Shown one piece after another: positions 9,018-16,319 of a stretch of DNA of 64,000 bases; position 1 is the first letter of the stretch, and every line of letters begins with the position of its first letter. This DNA is from Streptomyces rugosispiralis (GTDB lineage: Bacteria; Actinomycetota; Actinomycetes; Streptomycetales; Streptomycetaceae), in the NCBI RefSeq assembly GCF_024505145.1, contig NZ_JANIAA010000009.1, positions 1-64,000 on the forward strand. The letters are read 5' to 3'. The notes under the pieces were generated by a model, which was not told the origin of the DNA, ran no database searches, and saw nothing but the letters and a program-made list of their open reading frames with translations. Both the position numbers and the translations under genes were made by a program.

Positions 9018-9497
9018 CTATATCGCCAGGTAGGCCCAGACGGCGCGGCCCGCGCCGCCCTGATTCGGCCTGACCCCCCAGGCCTCCGACATGGCCTCCA
9101 CCAGCATCAGCCCGCGGCCGCCCTCCTGGTCCGCGGTCACCGACCGGGCCTCCGGCACCGTGCGTGCACAGCCCTGGTCGGCCACCTCGAGCCGCAGCCG
9201 GGTGCCTATGAGCTGGAGTGAACAGCGGACGTCCTCGCTGGAGGTGTGGCGCACCGCGTTGGTGAAGAGTTCGGAGACGATCAACTCCGCGCTGTCCCGG
9301 GTGTCCTGGTCGATGCCCCATGAGCCCAGCCGCCGGACGACATGCCTTCTCGCCTCGGCGACGGACGTGCTCAGCGCCGGCAGACGAAACACGTCGTGGC
9401 GGGGCGGAGCGACCACGGTGCCGCCGCGCCCTAACCGGAGAGCCTCATAGGAAGGAGCCACGCCGACACTATGCTCTGTCACGCTCGCGTATGGCAA
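9018..9497 (-). CDS. Anti-sigma-factor-like ATP-binding protein (HATPase_c, RsbW type)
   Basis: A 159-residue single-domain GHKL ATPase. The N box ELFTNAVRHT, G1 box EVADQG and G2 box GGRGLMLVE are all present, so ATP binding should be intact. Proteins of this type act as anti-sigma factor kinases or partner switches. It is divergent from an XRE regulator followed by a DUF397 protein; ATPase plus XRE plus DUF397 is the recurrent WhiJ/BldB-type developmental triad of actinomycetes. The longest start is TTG 9497; GTG 9461 would give a shorter protein. An in-frame TTA leucine codon at 9434-9432 (codon 22 of the long form) would make translation bldA-dependent if the long start is right. Confidence 0.85.
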   Translation of the reverse strand: MPYASVTEHSVGVAPSYEALRLGRGGTVVAPPRHDVFRLPALSTSVAEARRHVVRRLGSWGIDQDTRDSAELIVSELFTNAVRHTSSEDVRCSLQLIGTRLRLEVADQGCARTVPEARSVTADQEGGRGLMLVEAMSEAWGVRPNQGGAGRAVWAYLAI

Positions 9498-9504
9498 GGT
9501 TCAA

Positions 9505-9519
9505 TCTGTAAATTACAGA
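9505..9519. promoter_or_regulatory. 15-bp perfect palindrome, probable operator of the XRE regulator
   Basis: TCTGTAAATTACAGA is a perfect 7+1+7 palindrome, strikingly AT-rich for this genome, in the 100-base divergent gap between the ATPase gene (starts 9497) and the XRE gene (starts 9598). It lies 8 bases upstream of the ATPase start, where a repressor would block that promoter. Autoregulation by the adjacent XRE protein is inferred. Confidence 0.6.
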
Positions 9520-9597
9520 ATCGCAAGCGCAGGCTGTTCGGAATGCTGAGCCCATGCCAAACTGCTGTGTCGTGAAGGTACTTGGAGGGGGACGGTA

Positions 9598-10464
9598 GTG
9601 GCGGATGCGCGGGCGGGCGGAGCCCCGACCGTCCTGCGAGTCGTGCTCGGCAAACGGCTCCAGGACCTTCGGGAGAAGGCCGGGCTGTCATTCGAACAGG
9701 CCGGGCGTGCCCTGGACGTCACCCATGCCACGATCCGGCGGATGGAGAAGGCCGAGGTCGGCCTGAAGCTCCCGTACGTCGAGAAGCTGCTGCGGACGTA
9801 CGGCGTCACCGACCCCGAGGAGGTCGAGGGGTTCCTCTCCCTCGCGCGCGAGGCCAACAAGGCCGGCTGGTGGCACCGGTTCCGCGATGTCCTGCCGGAG
9901 TGGTTCAACACCTTCGTAAGTCTGGAGGTGGAGGCCAATCTGATCCGTGCCTACGAGCCGCACTACGTCCCGGGGCTGCTGCAGACCGAGGACTACGCCC
10001 GCGCGGTGCTCCGTGCGGGCATGTCGCATGCGCCCGAGTCGGAGATCGAGCGCAACGTGGCCCTCCGCATGGAGCGCCAGGCGTTGCTCGCCCGGGACAA
10101 CCCGCCGATGCTGTGGGTGGTCATGGACGAGACGGTGGTGCGTCGCCCCATCGGCGGCGCCGAGACCATGCGGGCCCAGATCACGCGGCTCATCGAGGAG
10201 GCCGAGGCCGCTCATATCCGGCTGCAGGTCATGCCGTTCGACGCCGGTCCGCACCCGGCGATGTACGGCCCCTTCCATATCTTCCGGTTCCCGATCCCGG
10301 AGCTGCCCGATATCGCGTATACGGAGACGCTCGTCAGCGGCTCCTACTTCGACCAGCGTGATGATGTATCGGCGTTCCTGGAGGCCTTGGACCGGATGTG
10401 CGCGCAGGCCGCGCCTGCACAGACGACTCAGGCGATTCTGAGTCGCATTCGCAAGGAGATCTGA
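9598..10464 (+). CDS. XRE-family regulator with C-terminal DUF5753 (WhiJ-like)
   Basis: A 288-residue regulator. Residues about 15-70 form an XRE helix-turn-helix (LGKRLQDLREKAGLSFEQAG, then THATIRRMEKAE as the recognition segment). Residues about 105-280 are DUF5753 with its hallmarks YEPHYVPGLLQTEDYARAVL and GPFHIFRFP. It starts at GTG 9598 behind GGAGGGGG and is followed after 3 bases by the DUF397 gene. WhiJ-like proteins repress developmental genes, and small DUF397 (BldB-like) partners relieve or alter this. With the divergent ATPase this is a complete triad. The ligand sensed by DUF5753 is unknown. Confidence 0.92.
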   Translation: MADARAGGAPTVLRVVLGKRLQDLREKAGLSFEQAGRALDVTHATIRRMEKAEVGLKLPYVEKLLRTYGVTDPEEVEGFLSLAREANKAGWWHRFRDVLPEWFNTFVSLEVEANLIRAYEPHYVPGLLQTEDYARAVLRAGMSHAPESEIERNVALRMERQALLARDNPPMLWVVMDETVVRRPIGGAETMRAQITRLIEEAEAAHIRLQVMPFDAGPHPAMYGPFHIFRFPIPELPDIAYTETLVSGSYFDQRDDVSAFLEALDRMCAQAAPAQTTQAILSRIRKEI

Positions 10465-10467
10465 ACG

Positions 10468-10719
10468 ATGGATCGCATATGCGGGAGCCGCGTCTACAGC
10501 GGCATGCCGGCAAGGGACCTCGGCAGCGAGGGCTGGCACAAGCCGTGGAGCGGTGGCAATGGGGGAAGCTGCGTCGAGGCGATGAGACTGACGGACGGGC
10601 GGGTGGCGCTGCGCCAGTCGACCGATCCGGACGGACCGGCCCTGATCTACACGCATCTGGAGATGAAACGCTTCATCCAGAGCGCGAAGGCCGGGGAGGC
10701 GGACTTTCTGTTCCTGTGA
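10468..10719 (+). CDS. DUF397 protein (BldB-like small partner)
   Basis: An 83-residue DUF397 protein. It has the family core: a Trp near 23, the SGGNGGSCVEA motif (about 28-38), then VALRQSTDPDGPALIYT and a C-terminal helix ending in a hydrophobic FLFL. It starts at ATG 10468 three bases after the XRE stop, which argues for co-translation with that regulator. DUF397 proteins are the usual partners of DUF5753 XRE regulators in Streptomyces and can behave like the toxin or modulator half of a pair. It ends about 150 bases before a 40-bp perfect palindrome. Confidence 0.9.
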   Translation: MDRICGSRVYSGMPARDLGSEGWHKPWSGGNGGSCVEAMRLTDGRVALRQSTDPDGPALIYTHLEMKRFIQSAKAGEADFLFL

Positions 10720-10870
10720 CGTCCTGTGTGACGTCCGGTTCTGTGACGCTCATCGTGACCATGGGGATCGAGGGGGAAACGGTGTGACCGACCGACCACG
10801 AAGCGACCGGCGGGGCCGTAGCGCCGCGCGGTACGATCGATCGTAGAAATAGACCAGTTCCGTTGAGATC

Positions 10871-10910
10871 ACCGAGGCGCCGGTCCGCCATGGCGGACCG
10901 GCGCCTCGGT
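10871..10910. terminator. 40-bp perfect palindrome, probable terminator
   Basis: The 20 bases ACCGAGGCGCCGGTCCGCCA are followed at once by their exact reverse complement, so there is no spacer. It sits 150 bases after the DUF397 stop and 170 bases before the chitinase start. As RNA it would form a 17-18 bp hairpin; as DNA it could extrude a cruciform. There is no T-run. The 10720-10870 stretch before it holds only short TGTGACG repeats and no convincing gene. Confidence 0.7.
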
Positions 10911-10992
10911 GCGGATGGATCCCGGGTCGGATCGCCTTCGTGCGCCCGGAATTGCTTCAGAGGCGACTCTTTTGCTCATCCTGGCACAAAGG

Positions 10993-11024
10993 TTTGGTCT
11001 ATACCTTGACTGGTATAGACCAAA
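10993..11024. promoter_or_regulatory. Twin DasR-type (dre-like) boxes in the chitinase promoter
   Basis: Two 13-base arms, TTTGGTCTATACC and GGTATAGACCAAA, are exact reverse complements separated by TTGACT. Each half closely resembles the chitinase box TGGTCTAGACCA bound by DasR, the N-acetylglucosamine-responsive GntR repressor. The central TTGACT would serve as a -35 element, so a protein bound here should block the promoter. The position 56-87 bases upstream of a GH19 chitinase start fits chitin induction. Confidence 0.75.
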
Positions 11025-11079
11025 CCGCTTGAGTGTTCCTCGAAGTTCCAGGGCCCCCCACGCGAAGGAGATCGGCCCC

Positions 11080-11982
11080 ATGTGGAGACGACGTGTTCTG
11101 GTGCCGCTCGCGGCGACCGCGGCGGTGTGTGCGAGTGTGCTTGTCATGCCCATGGCCTCGGCCTCGGCGGCGGGGACGACCGCCCAGGCGGCCTGCAACT
11201 ACCCGAACTGGGCGGCCGGCAAGTGGTACGTCACCGGTGACATCGTCCGGTACACCGACGGCAAGTACTACCGCGCGGAGCACGACAACCCGGGCTATGA
11301 CCCGGTGATCAGCACCTGGTACTGGGAGCCCTACAACTGCGGCGGCGAGGGCCAGAACCCGAGCGGCTTCGTGGTGAGCGAGGCGCAGTTCAACCAGATG
11401 TTCCCGAACCGGAACTCGTTCTACACCTACCAGGGCCTGACCGCCGCCCTGAGCGCCTACCCCGGCTTCGCCAACACCGGCAGCGACACCGTCAAGAAGC
11501 AGGAGGCGGCCGCCTTCCTGGCGAACGTCAACCACGAGACCGGCGGTCTGGTCCACATCGTGGAGCAGAACACCGCCAACTACCCGCACTACTGCGACTG
11601 GAACCAGCCCTACGGCTGCCCCGCGGGCCAGGCGGCGTACTACGGCCGCGGACCGATCCAGCTCAGCTGGAACTTCAACTACAAGGCCGCGGGCGACGCG
11701 CTCGGCATCGATCTGCTCGGCAACCCCTGGCTGGTGGAGCGGGACGCCGCGGTGTCCTGGAAGACCGCCCTGTGGTTCTGGAACACCCAGCGCGGGGCCG
11801 GCTCGATGACCCCGCACGACGCCATGGTCAACCAGCGCGGCTTCGGCGAGACCATCCGCGCGATCAACGGCAGCCTGGAGTGCAACGGCGGCAACCCCGG
11901 TCAGGTGCAGAGCCGAATAGACTCCTACCAGCGGTTCGTCCAGATACTCGGCACCACCCCCGGCTCCAACCTGAGCTGCTGA
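11080..11982 (+). CDS. Secreted GH19 chitinase with N-terminal chitin-binding domain
   Basis: A 300-residue secreted enzyme. Residues 1-31 are a Sec signal peptide (Arg-rich start, hydrophobic core, ASASA cleavage region). Residues about 38-85 are a CBM5/12 domain with aromatic residues in YVTGDIVRYTDGKYYRAEH and TWYWEPY. The GH19 catalytic domain follows, with the two catalytic glutamates in NHETGG (about 153) and nine residues later in VEQN (about 162), and the GRGPIQLSWNFNY signature. It resembles Streptomyces ChiC/ChiG. An in-frame start exists at 10909, but ATG 11080 has the GAAGGAG site and begins the signal peptide. Regulation by the twin boxes at 10993-11024 is likely. Confidence 0.94.
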   Translation: MWRRRVLVPLAATAAVCASVLVMPMASASAAGTTAQAACNYPNWAAGKWYVTGDIVRYTDGKYYRAEHDNPGYDPVISTWYWEPYNCGGEGQNPSGFVVSEAQFNQMFPNRNSFYTYQGLTAALSAYPGFANTGSDTVKKQEAAAFLANVNHETGGLVHIVEQNTANYPHYCDWNQPYGCPAGQAAYYGRGPIQLSWNFNYKAAGDALGIDLLGNPWLVERDAAVSWKTALWFWNTQRGAGSMTPHDAMVNQRGFGETIRAINGSLECNGGNPGQVQSRIDSYQRFVQILGTTPGSNLSC

Positions 11983-12034
11983 CCGGCCGCTGCTGACCGG
12001 CTGCCGCTGACCGGCTGCCGCTGACCGGCGCCGA
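11979..12034 (+). repeat. 14-bp tandem repeat starting at the chitinase stop codon
   Basis: Four head-to-tail copies of a CTGACCGGCTGCCG-type unit; copies 2 and 3 are identical and copies 1 and 4 diverge. Copy 1 contains the chitinase TGA stop (11980-11982), so the array appears to have grown by duplicating the gene's last bases. Confidence 0.8.
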
Positions 12035-12103
12035 GCGGCCGTCCGGTCGGAAGCGAGGAAATTGAGGTGCGCCGCTCCGCCGCCACGCGCCAGCCTGGAG
12101 CAC

Positions 12104-13036
12104 ATGGCGTGGACGGTGACGTACGACCTCGAGGAGTTCCGGGCCGCGGCGGGTGGCTTTCTGCGCGCCCACCCGGCCCGGAACACCACCTTGCTCACGG
12201 TGGTCTCCTCCCTGACGGTGGCGGGCAGCGGCAGATACGGCGACGAGCCGCCGGTCTACGGCTGGTGGACCGGGGAGGGGCAGGGCCGGGCGGAGGGCGC
12301 GTTCCTGTGCACCCCGCCGTACCCCCCGCTGCTCTCCGCCCTCTCCGGCGAGGCGGCGCGGGCCCTCGCCCGCACCCTCGCCCGGGACGGCGAGCTGAAG
12401 ATCACCGGAGTGAACGCGGGGCGCGAGACCGCCGAGGCCTTCGCCACCGCCTGGACGGGCCTCACCGGTGCGGCGAGCAGCGTCGACCAGACCCACCTGC
12501 TCTATCGTCTCGATGCCCTCACCCCGCCCGACCCCGCCCCGCCGGGGCGGCCCCGGACCGCCACCACCGCCGACCGGGACCTGCTGATCACCTGGTACGA
12601 GGGGTTCGCCCGCGAGACCGACGCGCTGAGGGGCGATGTCACGGCGCAGGTGGACGACAAGCTCGGCCATGACGGGATCACGGTCTGGGAGCTCGACGGC
12701 CGGCCGGTGGCCTGCGCCGGGATCAGCCGTACGATCGCCGGCATGGCCCGGGTCGCCCTGGTCTACACCCCGCCCGAGCTGCGCGGACGCGGCTACGCGG
12801 GCGCCGCCACGGCCGCCGTGAGCGGGGCCGCGCGGGCCGCCGGGGTGACGGAGGTCCTGCTCTTCACCGATCTCGGCAACCCCACCAGCAACGCCCTCTA
12901 CCAGCGTCTCGGCTACCGCCCGGTGGAGGAGCATCTGGTGCTGTCCTTCTCCGCGGCCGAGGGTGCCGACCTGGCGGCGGAGCGCACCGTCTCGACGGCC
13001 GGGCCCGCCGTTCCGGAACAAGGTCACCCCTCGTAA
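12104..13036 (+). CDS. GNAT-family N-acetyltransferase
   Basis: A 310-residue protein with a C-terminal GNAT domain (about 165-290). The acetyl-CoA pyrophosphate loop is visible as ELRGRGYAG, and the last strand-helix unit is FTDLGNPTSNALYQRLGYRPV, both well conserved. The N-terminal half looks like a degenerate second GNAT-like domain. I chose ATG 12104 over the longer frame because of the CTGGAG site and because the added residues are low-complexity. It lies between the chitinase and a metallo-hydrolase, 69 bases before the latter, so co-transcription is possible. The acceptor substrate is unknown. Confidence 0.82.
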   Translation: MAWTVTYDLEEFRAAAGGFLRAHPARNTTLLTVVSSLTVAGSGRYGDEPPVYGWWTGEGQGRAEGAFLCTPPYPPLLSALSGEAARALARTLARDGELKITGVNAGRETAEAFATAWTGLTGAASSVDQTHLLYRLDALTPPDPAPPGRPRTATTADRDLLITWYEGFARETDALRGDVTAQVDDKLGHDGITVWELDGRPVACAGISRTIAGMARVALVYTPPELRGRGYAGAATAAVSGAARAAGVTEVLLFTDLGNPTSNALYQRLGYRPVEEHLVLSFSAAEGADLAAERTVSTAGPAVPEQGHPS

Positions 13037-13105
13037 GAGTTGTGTCATTGCAGCCCAACCTCACCGCGCGTTGGAGTGCTCCCGCCCTCTCACCCTGGAG
13101 GCCCC

Positions 13106-14365
13106 GTGACCGGCTCCCATCCGACACGTTCCCGGCTCACCGCAGCCCTGCGCCCCGCCGCCTTCGGGGCGGATCCGAGCGGGGAGCGGATGGAGCGCAT
13201 CCGGCGGTCGCCGAACTTCGCGAACGGTGTGTTCGTCAACCCGGTGGGGGCCCGTACCGCCCCGTCCGGCTCGATGCTGAAGTTCGCGGCCACCTATTTC
13301 CGCAAGGAGGAGCGCGTCCGCCGGGCCCCGGCCGGGACCGTGCCGGTGCATCCCACCACCGTCGCCGATCTGGCCACCCCGCCCGGCTCCGGGCTGCGGC
13401 TGACCTGGATGGGGCACTCCAGCGTGCTGGCGGAGATCGACGGGCGGCGGGTGCTGTTCGACCCCGTATGGGGGCAGCGCTGTTCGCCCTTCTCGATGGT
13501 GGGGCCCAAGCGGTTGCACCCGGTGCCGGTGCCGCTGCGGGAGCTGGGGCCGGTGGACGTGGTGGTCATCTCCCATGACCACTACGACCATCTGGACATG
13601 CCCACGATCCGGGCGCTGGTGCGGAGCCACGCGATGTTCGTCGTCCCGCTCGGGGTGGGGGCCCATCTGGAGCGCTGGGGCGTCCCGGCCGAGCGGATGA
13701 CCGAGCTGGACTGGCACGAGTCCACCGAGGTCGCCGGGCTCACCCTCACCGCCACCCCGGCCCGCCACTTCTGCGGTCGCGGGCTGCGCAACACCCAGCA
13801 CACCCTGTGGGCCTCCTGGGTGGTGTCCGGTTCCGGGCGCCGGATCTACCACAGCGGCGACACCGGCTACTTCCCCGGTTTCGCGGAGATCGGCGCGGCG
13901 TACGGGCCGTTCGACGCGACCATGATCCAGATCGGTGCCTACTCCGAACACTGGCCGGACATCCATATGACCCCCGAGGAGGGCATGCGGGCCCATCTCG
14001 ATCTCCAGGGCGGGGACCCGACGCGGGGGGTCATGCTGCCGATCCACTGGGGCACCTTCAACCTCGCCCCGCACCCGTGGGAGGAGCCCGCCGAGGGCAC
14101 GGTGACGGCGGCCAAGGAGGCCGGGGCGAATGTGGCCGTTCCGCGTCCTGGCCAGCCGTTCGAGCCGGAGCGCGGGCTGCCGCTGGAGTCGTGGTGGCGG
14201 GCGATCGCGGCACGGCCGGTGACGGAGGTACCGGCCGCGGCCGAGGGTGTGGCCGAGCCGGCCCTTCCCGCCGGACCGTCCGGCGCCGGGGCTTCGGGGA
14301 CGGCCGGAAAGCGTCCCGGGGCGACCGGCGGCGCGGACCCCGCGATGCCCATCCCCCAGTCGTAA
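13106..14365 (+). CDS. MBL-fold metal-dependent hydrolase (NAPE-PLD/UlaG-like)
   Basis: A 419-residue metallo-beta-lactamase-fold enzyme. The metal ligands are HDHYDHLD (about 157-164), the HSGDTGYF aspartate, and late histidines in PIHWGTFNLAPHPW. The central block TWMGHSSVL with FDPVWGQRCSPF is the signature of the N-acylphosphatidylethanolamine-phospholipase-D-like branch. There is no signal peptide. GTG 13106 follows a good GGAGG site and removes an unlikely Pro/Ser-rich extension. The last 70 residues are Pro/Ala/Gly-rich and probably disordered. Substrate unknown; lipids or lactones are the family precedents. Confidence 0.85.
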   Translation: MTGSHPTRSRLTAALRPAAFGADPSGERMERIRRSPNFANGVFVNPVGARTAPSGSMLKFAATYFRKEERVRRAPAGTVPVHPTTVADLATPPGSGLRLTWMGHSSVLAEIDGRRVLFDPVWGQRCSPFSMVGPKRLHPVPVPLRELGPVDVVVISHDHYDHLDMPTIRALVRSHAMFVVPLGVGAHLERWGVPAERMTELDWHESTEVAGLTLTATPARHFCGRGLRNTQHTLWASWVVSGSGRRIYHSGDTGYFPGFAEIGAAYGPFDATMIQIGAYSEHWPDIHMTPEEGMRAHLDLQGGDPTRGVMLPIHWGTFNLAPHPWEEPAEGTVTAAKEAGANVAVPRPGQPFEPERGLPLESWWRAIAARPVTEVPAAAEGVAEPALPAGPSGAGASGTAGKRPGATGGADPAMPIPQS

Positions 14366-14477
14366 CACGGGGGTTGGCGCCGCCTCCCGAGGCGGTACGA
14401 CACGGGTTGCTTCTTTGTCGAATGGCGCTGAATGGCGTCCAAACCCTTGTGGTGGACACGGCGCGCTCGCTTGAATG

Positions 14478-14496
14478 GTTAGGAAAGGTTCCTAAC
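14478..14496. promoter_or_regulatory. CsnR-type palindromic operator upstream of the chitosanase
   Basis: GTTAGGAAAGGTTCCTAAC has perfect 8-base arms around AGG. This matches, as I recall it, the AGGAAA-TTTCCT palindrome through which the ROK-family repressor CsnR controls chitosanase genes in Streptomyces. It lies 89 bases before the chitosanase start. The csnR gene itself is not in the window. Confidence 0.7.
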
Positions 14497-14584
14497 GGAT
14501 CGCCTCAAGGGCCCGGGGCTGCCCCGGCGCGCCCTGGGGCGGCCGCGCGCACTTCCCCCACAGTCGACAAGGAACGGAGTCCCC

Positions 14585-15454
14585 ATGTCCCCCATGCAGC
14601 GGAGGATCGGCCTCGCGGCCGTGGCCGTCACGGTACCGGCCGCGCTCGTCTTCACCGGCGTCGGAGTCGGGCAGGCGTCCGACCACCTGCCGTCCTCGTC
14701 GGACGCGCGCCACACCCACTCGGCGCTCAAGGTCGCGGCGGCGAGCAACCTGGACGACCCGGCGAAGAAGGAGATCGCCATGAAGCTGGTCTCCAGCGCC
14801 GAGAACTCCTCGCTCGACTGGCGCGCCCAGTTCAAGTACATCGAGGACATAGGCGACGGCCGCGGCTACACCGCGGGCATCATCGGATTCTGCTCCGGCA
14901 CCGGCGACATGCTGGAACTCGTCGAGTACTACACCCAGCAGAAGCCCGGCAACGTCCTGGCCAAGTACCTCCCCGCGCTGCGCGAGGTGAACGGCGGCGA
15001 CTCCCACGACGGTCTGGACCCGAACTTCACCAAGGACTGGAAGAAGGCCGCCGCCGACAAGGCGTTCCAGGACGCCCAGGAGCACGAGCGCGACCGCGTC
15101 TACTTCAACCCGGCCGTCAAGCAGGGCAAGGGCGACGGCGTGGGCGCGCTCGGCCAGTTCATCTACTACGACGCGATCGTGATGCACGGCCCAGGCGACA
15201 GCAAGTACAGCTTCGGCGGCATCCGTAAGACCGCCCTGTCCAAGGCCAAGTCCCCGGCGCAGGGCGGCAATGAGACCACCTACCTCAACGCCTTCCTCGA
15301 CGCCCGTAAGGAGGCCATGAAGAGCGAGGAGGCGCACAGCGACACCAGTCGCGTCGACACCGAGCAGCGGAAGTTCCTCAACGAGAAGAACTTCGACCTG
15401 GCGCCCCCGCTGAAGTGGAAGGTCTACGGCGACCCGTACGAGATCAACTCCTGA
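14585..15454 (+). CDS. csn: Secreted GH46 chitosanase
   Basis: A 289-residue secreted chitosanase. Residues 1-32 form a signal peptide with a long hydrophobic stretch. The GH46 catalytic pair is intact: the proton-donor Glu in SSAENSSLDW (about 73) and the base Asp in EDIGDGRGYTAG (about 91), with the same 18-residue spacing as in the Streptomyces N174 enzyme. The aromatic and acidic substrate cleft residues that follow are also present. It starts at ATG 14585 behind AAGGAACGGAG. The CsnR-type box upstream predicts induction by chitosan oligosaccharides. With the GH19 chitinase 2.6 kb away it gives this locus activity on both chitin and chitosan. Confidence 0.95.
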   Translation: MSPMQRRIGLAAVAVTVPAALVFTGVGVGQASDHLPSSSDARHTHSALKVAAASNLDDPAKKEIAMKLVSSAENSSLDWRAQFKYIEDIGDGRGYTAGIIGFCSGTGDMLELVEYYTQQKPGNVLAKYLPALREVNGGDSHDGLDPNFTKDWKKAAADKAFQDAQEHERDRVYFNPAVKQGKGDGVGALGQFIYYDAIVMHGPGDSKYSFGGIRKTALSKAKSPAQGGNETTYLNAFLDARKEAMKSEEAHSDTSRVDTEQRKFLNEKNFDLAPPLKWKVYGDPYEINS

Positions 15455-15482
15455 CCGCCGCGCCGGTCCCCGCTTGCTAAGC

Positions 15483-15521
15483 GGGACACTGTCCCATATC
15501 TTCAATCGGGACAGTGTCCCG
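15483..15521. promoter_or_regulatory. Paired GGGACA-N-TGTCCC boxes (operator and/or terminator)
   Basis: GGGACACTGTCCC (15483-15495) and GGGACAGTGTCCC (15508-15520) are near-palindromes centred 25 bp apart, and they are also exact reverse complements of each other. The pair lies after the chitosanase and 30 bases before the alpha/beta hydrolase start, in an AT-richer pocket. Two sites about 2.4 helical turns apart suggest a TetR-type operator; the long stem followed by GTTTATTT could also end chitosanase transcription. Confidence 0.6.
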
Positions 15522-15550
15522 TTTATTTGGCGTGGGGATGGAGTAGGGCT

Positions 15551-16276
15551 ATGTCGACATATCTGCTGGTGCATGGCGCTTGGCACAGTGGGCAGTGCTG
15601 GGAGCGGGTGGTCCCGCTGCTGACGGCGGCCGGCCATCGGGTGCTGGCGCCGACGCTGACCGGCTACGGCGACACGGCGCATCTGGCGGGCCCGGAGGTG
15701 GGACTGGACACGCATGTCGACGACATCGTCGGGCTGATCACCGAGGAGGACCTCACCGACGTGGTGCTCGTCGGGCACAGCTACGCCGGGCTGGTCATCT
15801 CGTCCGCGGCCAACCGGGTCCCGGAGCGGACCGGGCATCTGGTCTATCTCGACGCCATGGTCCCGGAGGACGGCGAGAGCGCGGCCGATGTCATGCCCTT
15901 CGCCCAGGCCATGATCGACCAGGCCGTGGCGTCCGAGAGCGGCTGGCGGATTCCGCCGCTGGCCGGAGTGGAGCCGTCCTCGAGTCTGTTCGGGGTCACC
16001 GAACCGGCGGATGTGGAGTGGCTGCGGTCGATGCTGTCGGATCAGCCGGTGCGCTGCCTCCAGCAGCCGGTCCGGCTGGACAACCCGGCCGTGAACGCGA
16101 TCCCGCGGACCCACATCCACTGCGTCGCCGACGTGCCGGAGGGCATCACCCGGCGGCCCGTTCCCGCGATCCAGCCCAACGGCACCCCGGCACAGGTGTG
16201 GGAGCTGGAGACCGGCCACGACTGCATGATCACCATGCCCGCCGAACTCACCGAACTGCTGCTCAAGCTCGGCTGA
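15551..16276 (+). CDS. Alpha/beta-fold hydrolase (esterase)
   Basis: A 241-residue alpha/beta hydrolase. HGAW forms the oxyanion region (about 8-11), the nucleophile elbow is GHSYAG (Ser about 78), and the catalytic His is in TGHDC near the C-terminus. The overall pattern resembles plant methylesterases such as methyl salicylate and methyl jasmonate esterase, a subgroup common in Streptomyces. It starts at ATG 15551 after GGAG. The paired GGGACA boxes just upstream probably control it, but no regulator gene adjoins. Confidence 0.85.
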   Translation: MSTYLLVHGAWHSGQCWERVVPLLTAAGHRVLAPTLTGYGDTAHLAGPEVGLDTHVDDIVGLITEEDLTDVVLVGHSYAGLVISSAANRVPERTGHLVYLDAMVPEDGESAADVMPFAQAMIDQAVASESGWRIPPLAGVEPSSSLFGVTEPADVEWLRSMLSDQPVRCLQQPVRLDNPAVNAIPRTHIHCVADVPEGITRRPVPAIQPNGTPAQVWELETGHDCMITMPAELTELLLKLG

Positions 16277-16288
16277 GCCGGCCTCGCC

Positions 16289-16318
16289 GCGGGCCGGTCC
16301 CGTCCCGGTACGGCCCGC
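16289..16318. terminator. Bidirectional terminator hairpin
   Basis: GCGGGCCG (16289-16296) pairs with CGGCCCGC (16311-16318) across a 14-base loop, exactly filling the gap between the convergent hydrolase and GATase genes. Confidence 0.6.
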
Positions 16319-16319
16319 C

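Noticed and set aside
10783..10845. 20-codon frame starting at a GTG after GGGGGAAACG
   Set aside because: Very short, all Arg/Asp/Ser, with an alternative GTG TGA directly at the ribosome site; nothing supports it as a gene.
14380..14395. Hairpin CCGCCTC/GAGGCGG after the MBL gene as terminator
   Set aside because: Only two unpaired bases remain for the loop and the stem is short; too weak to annotate.
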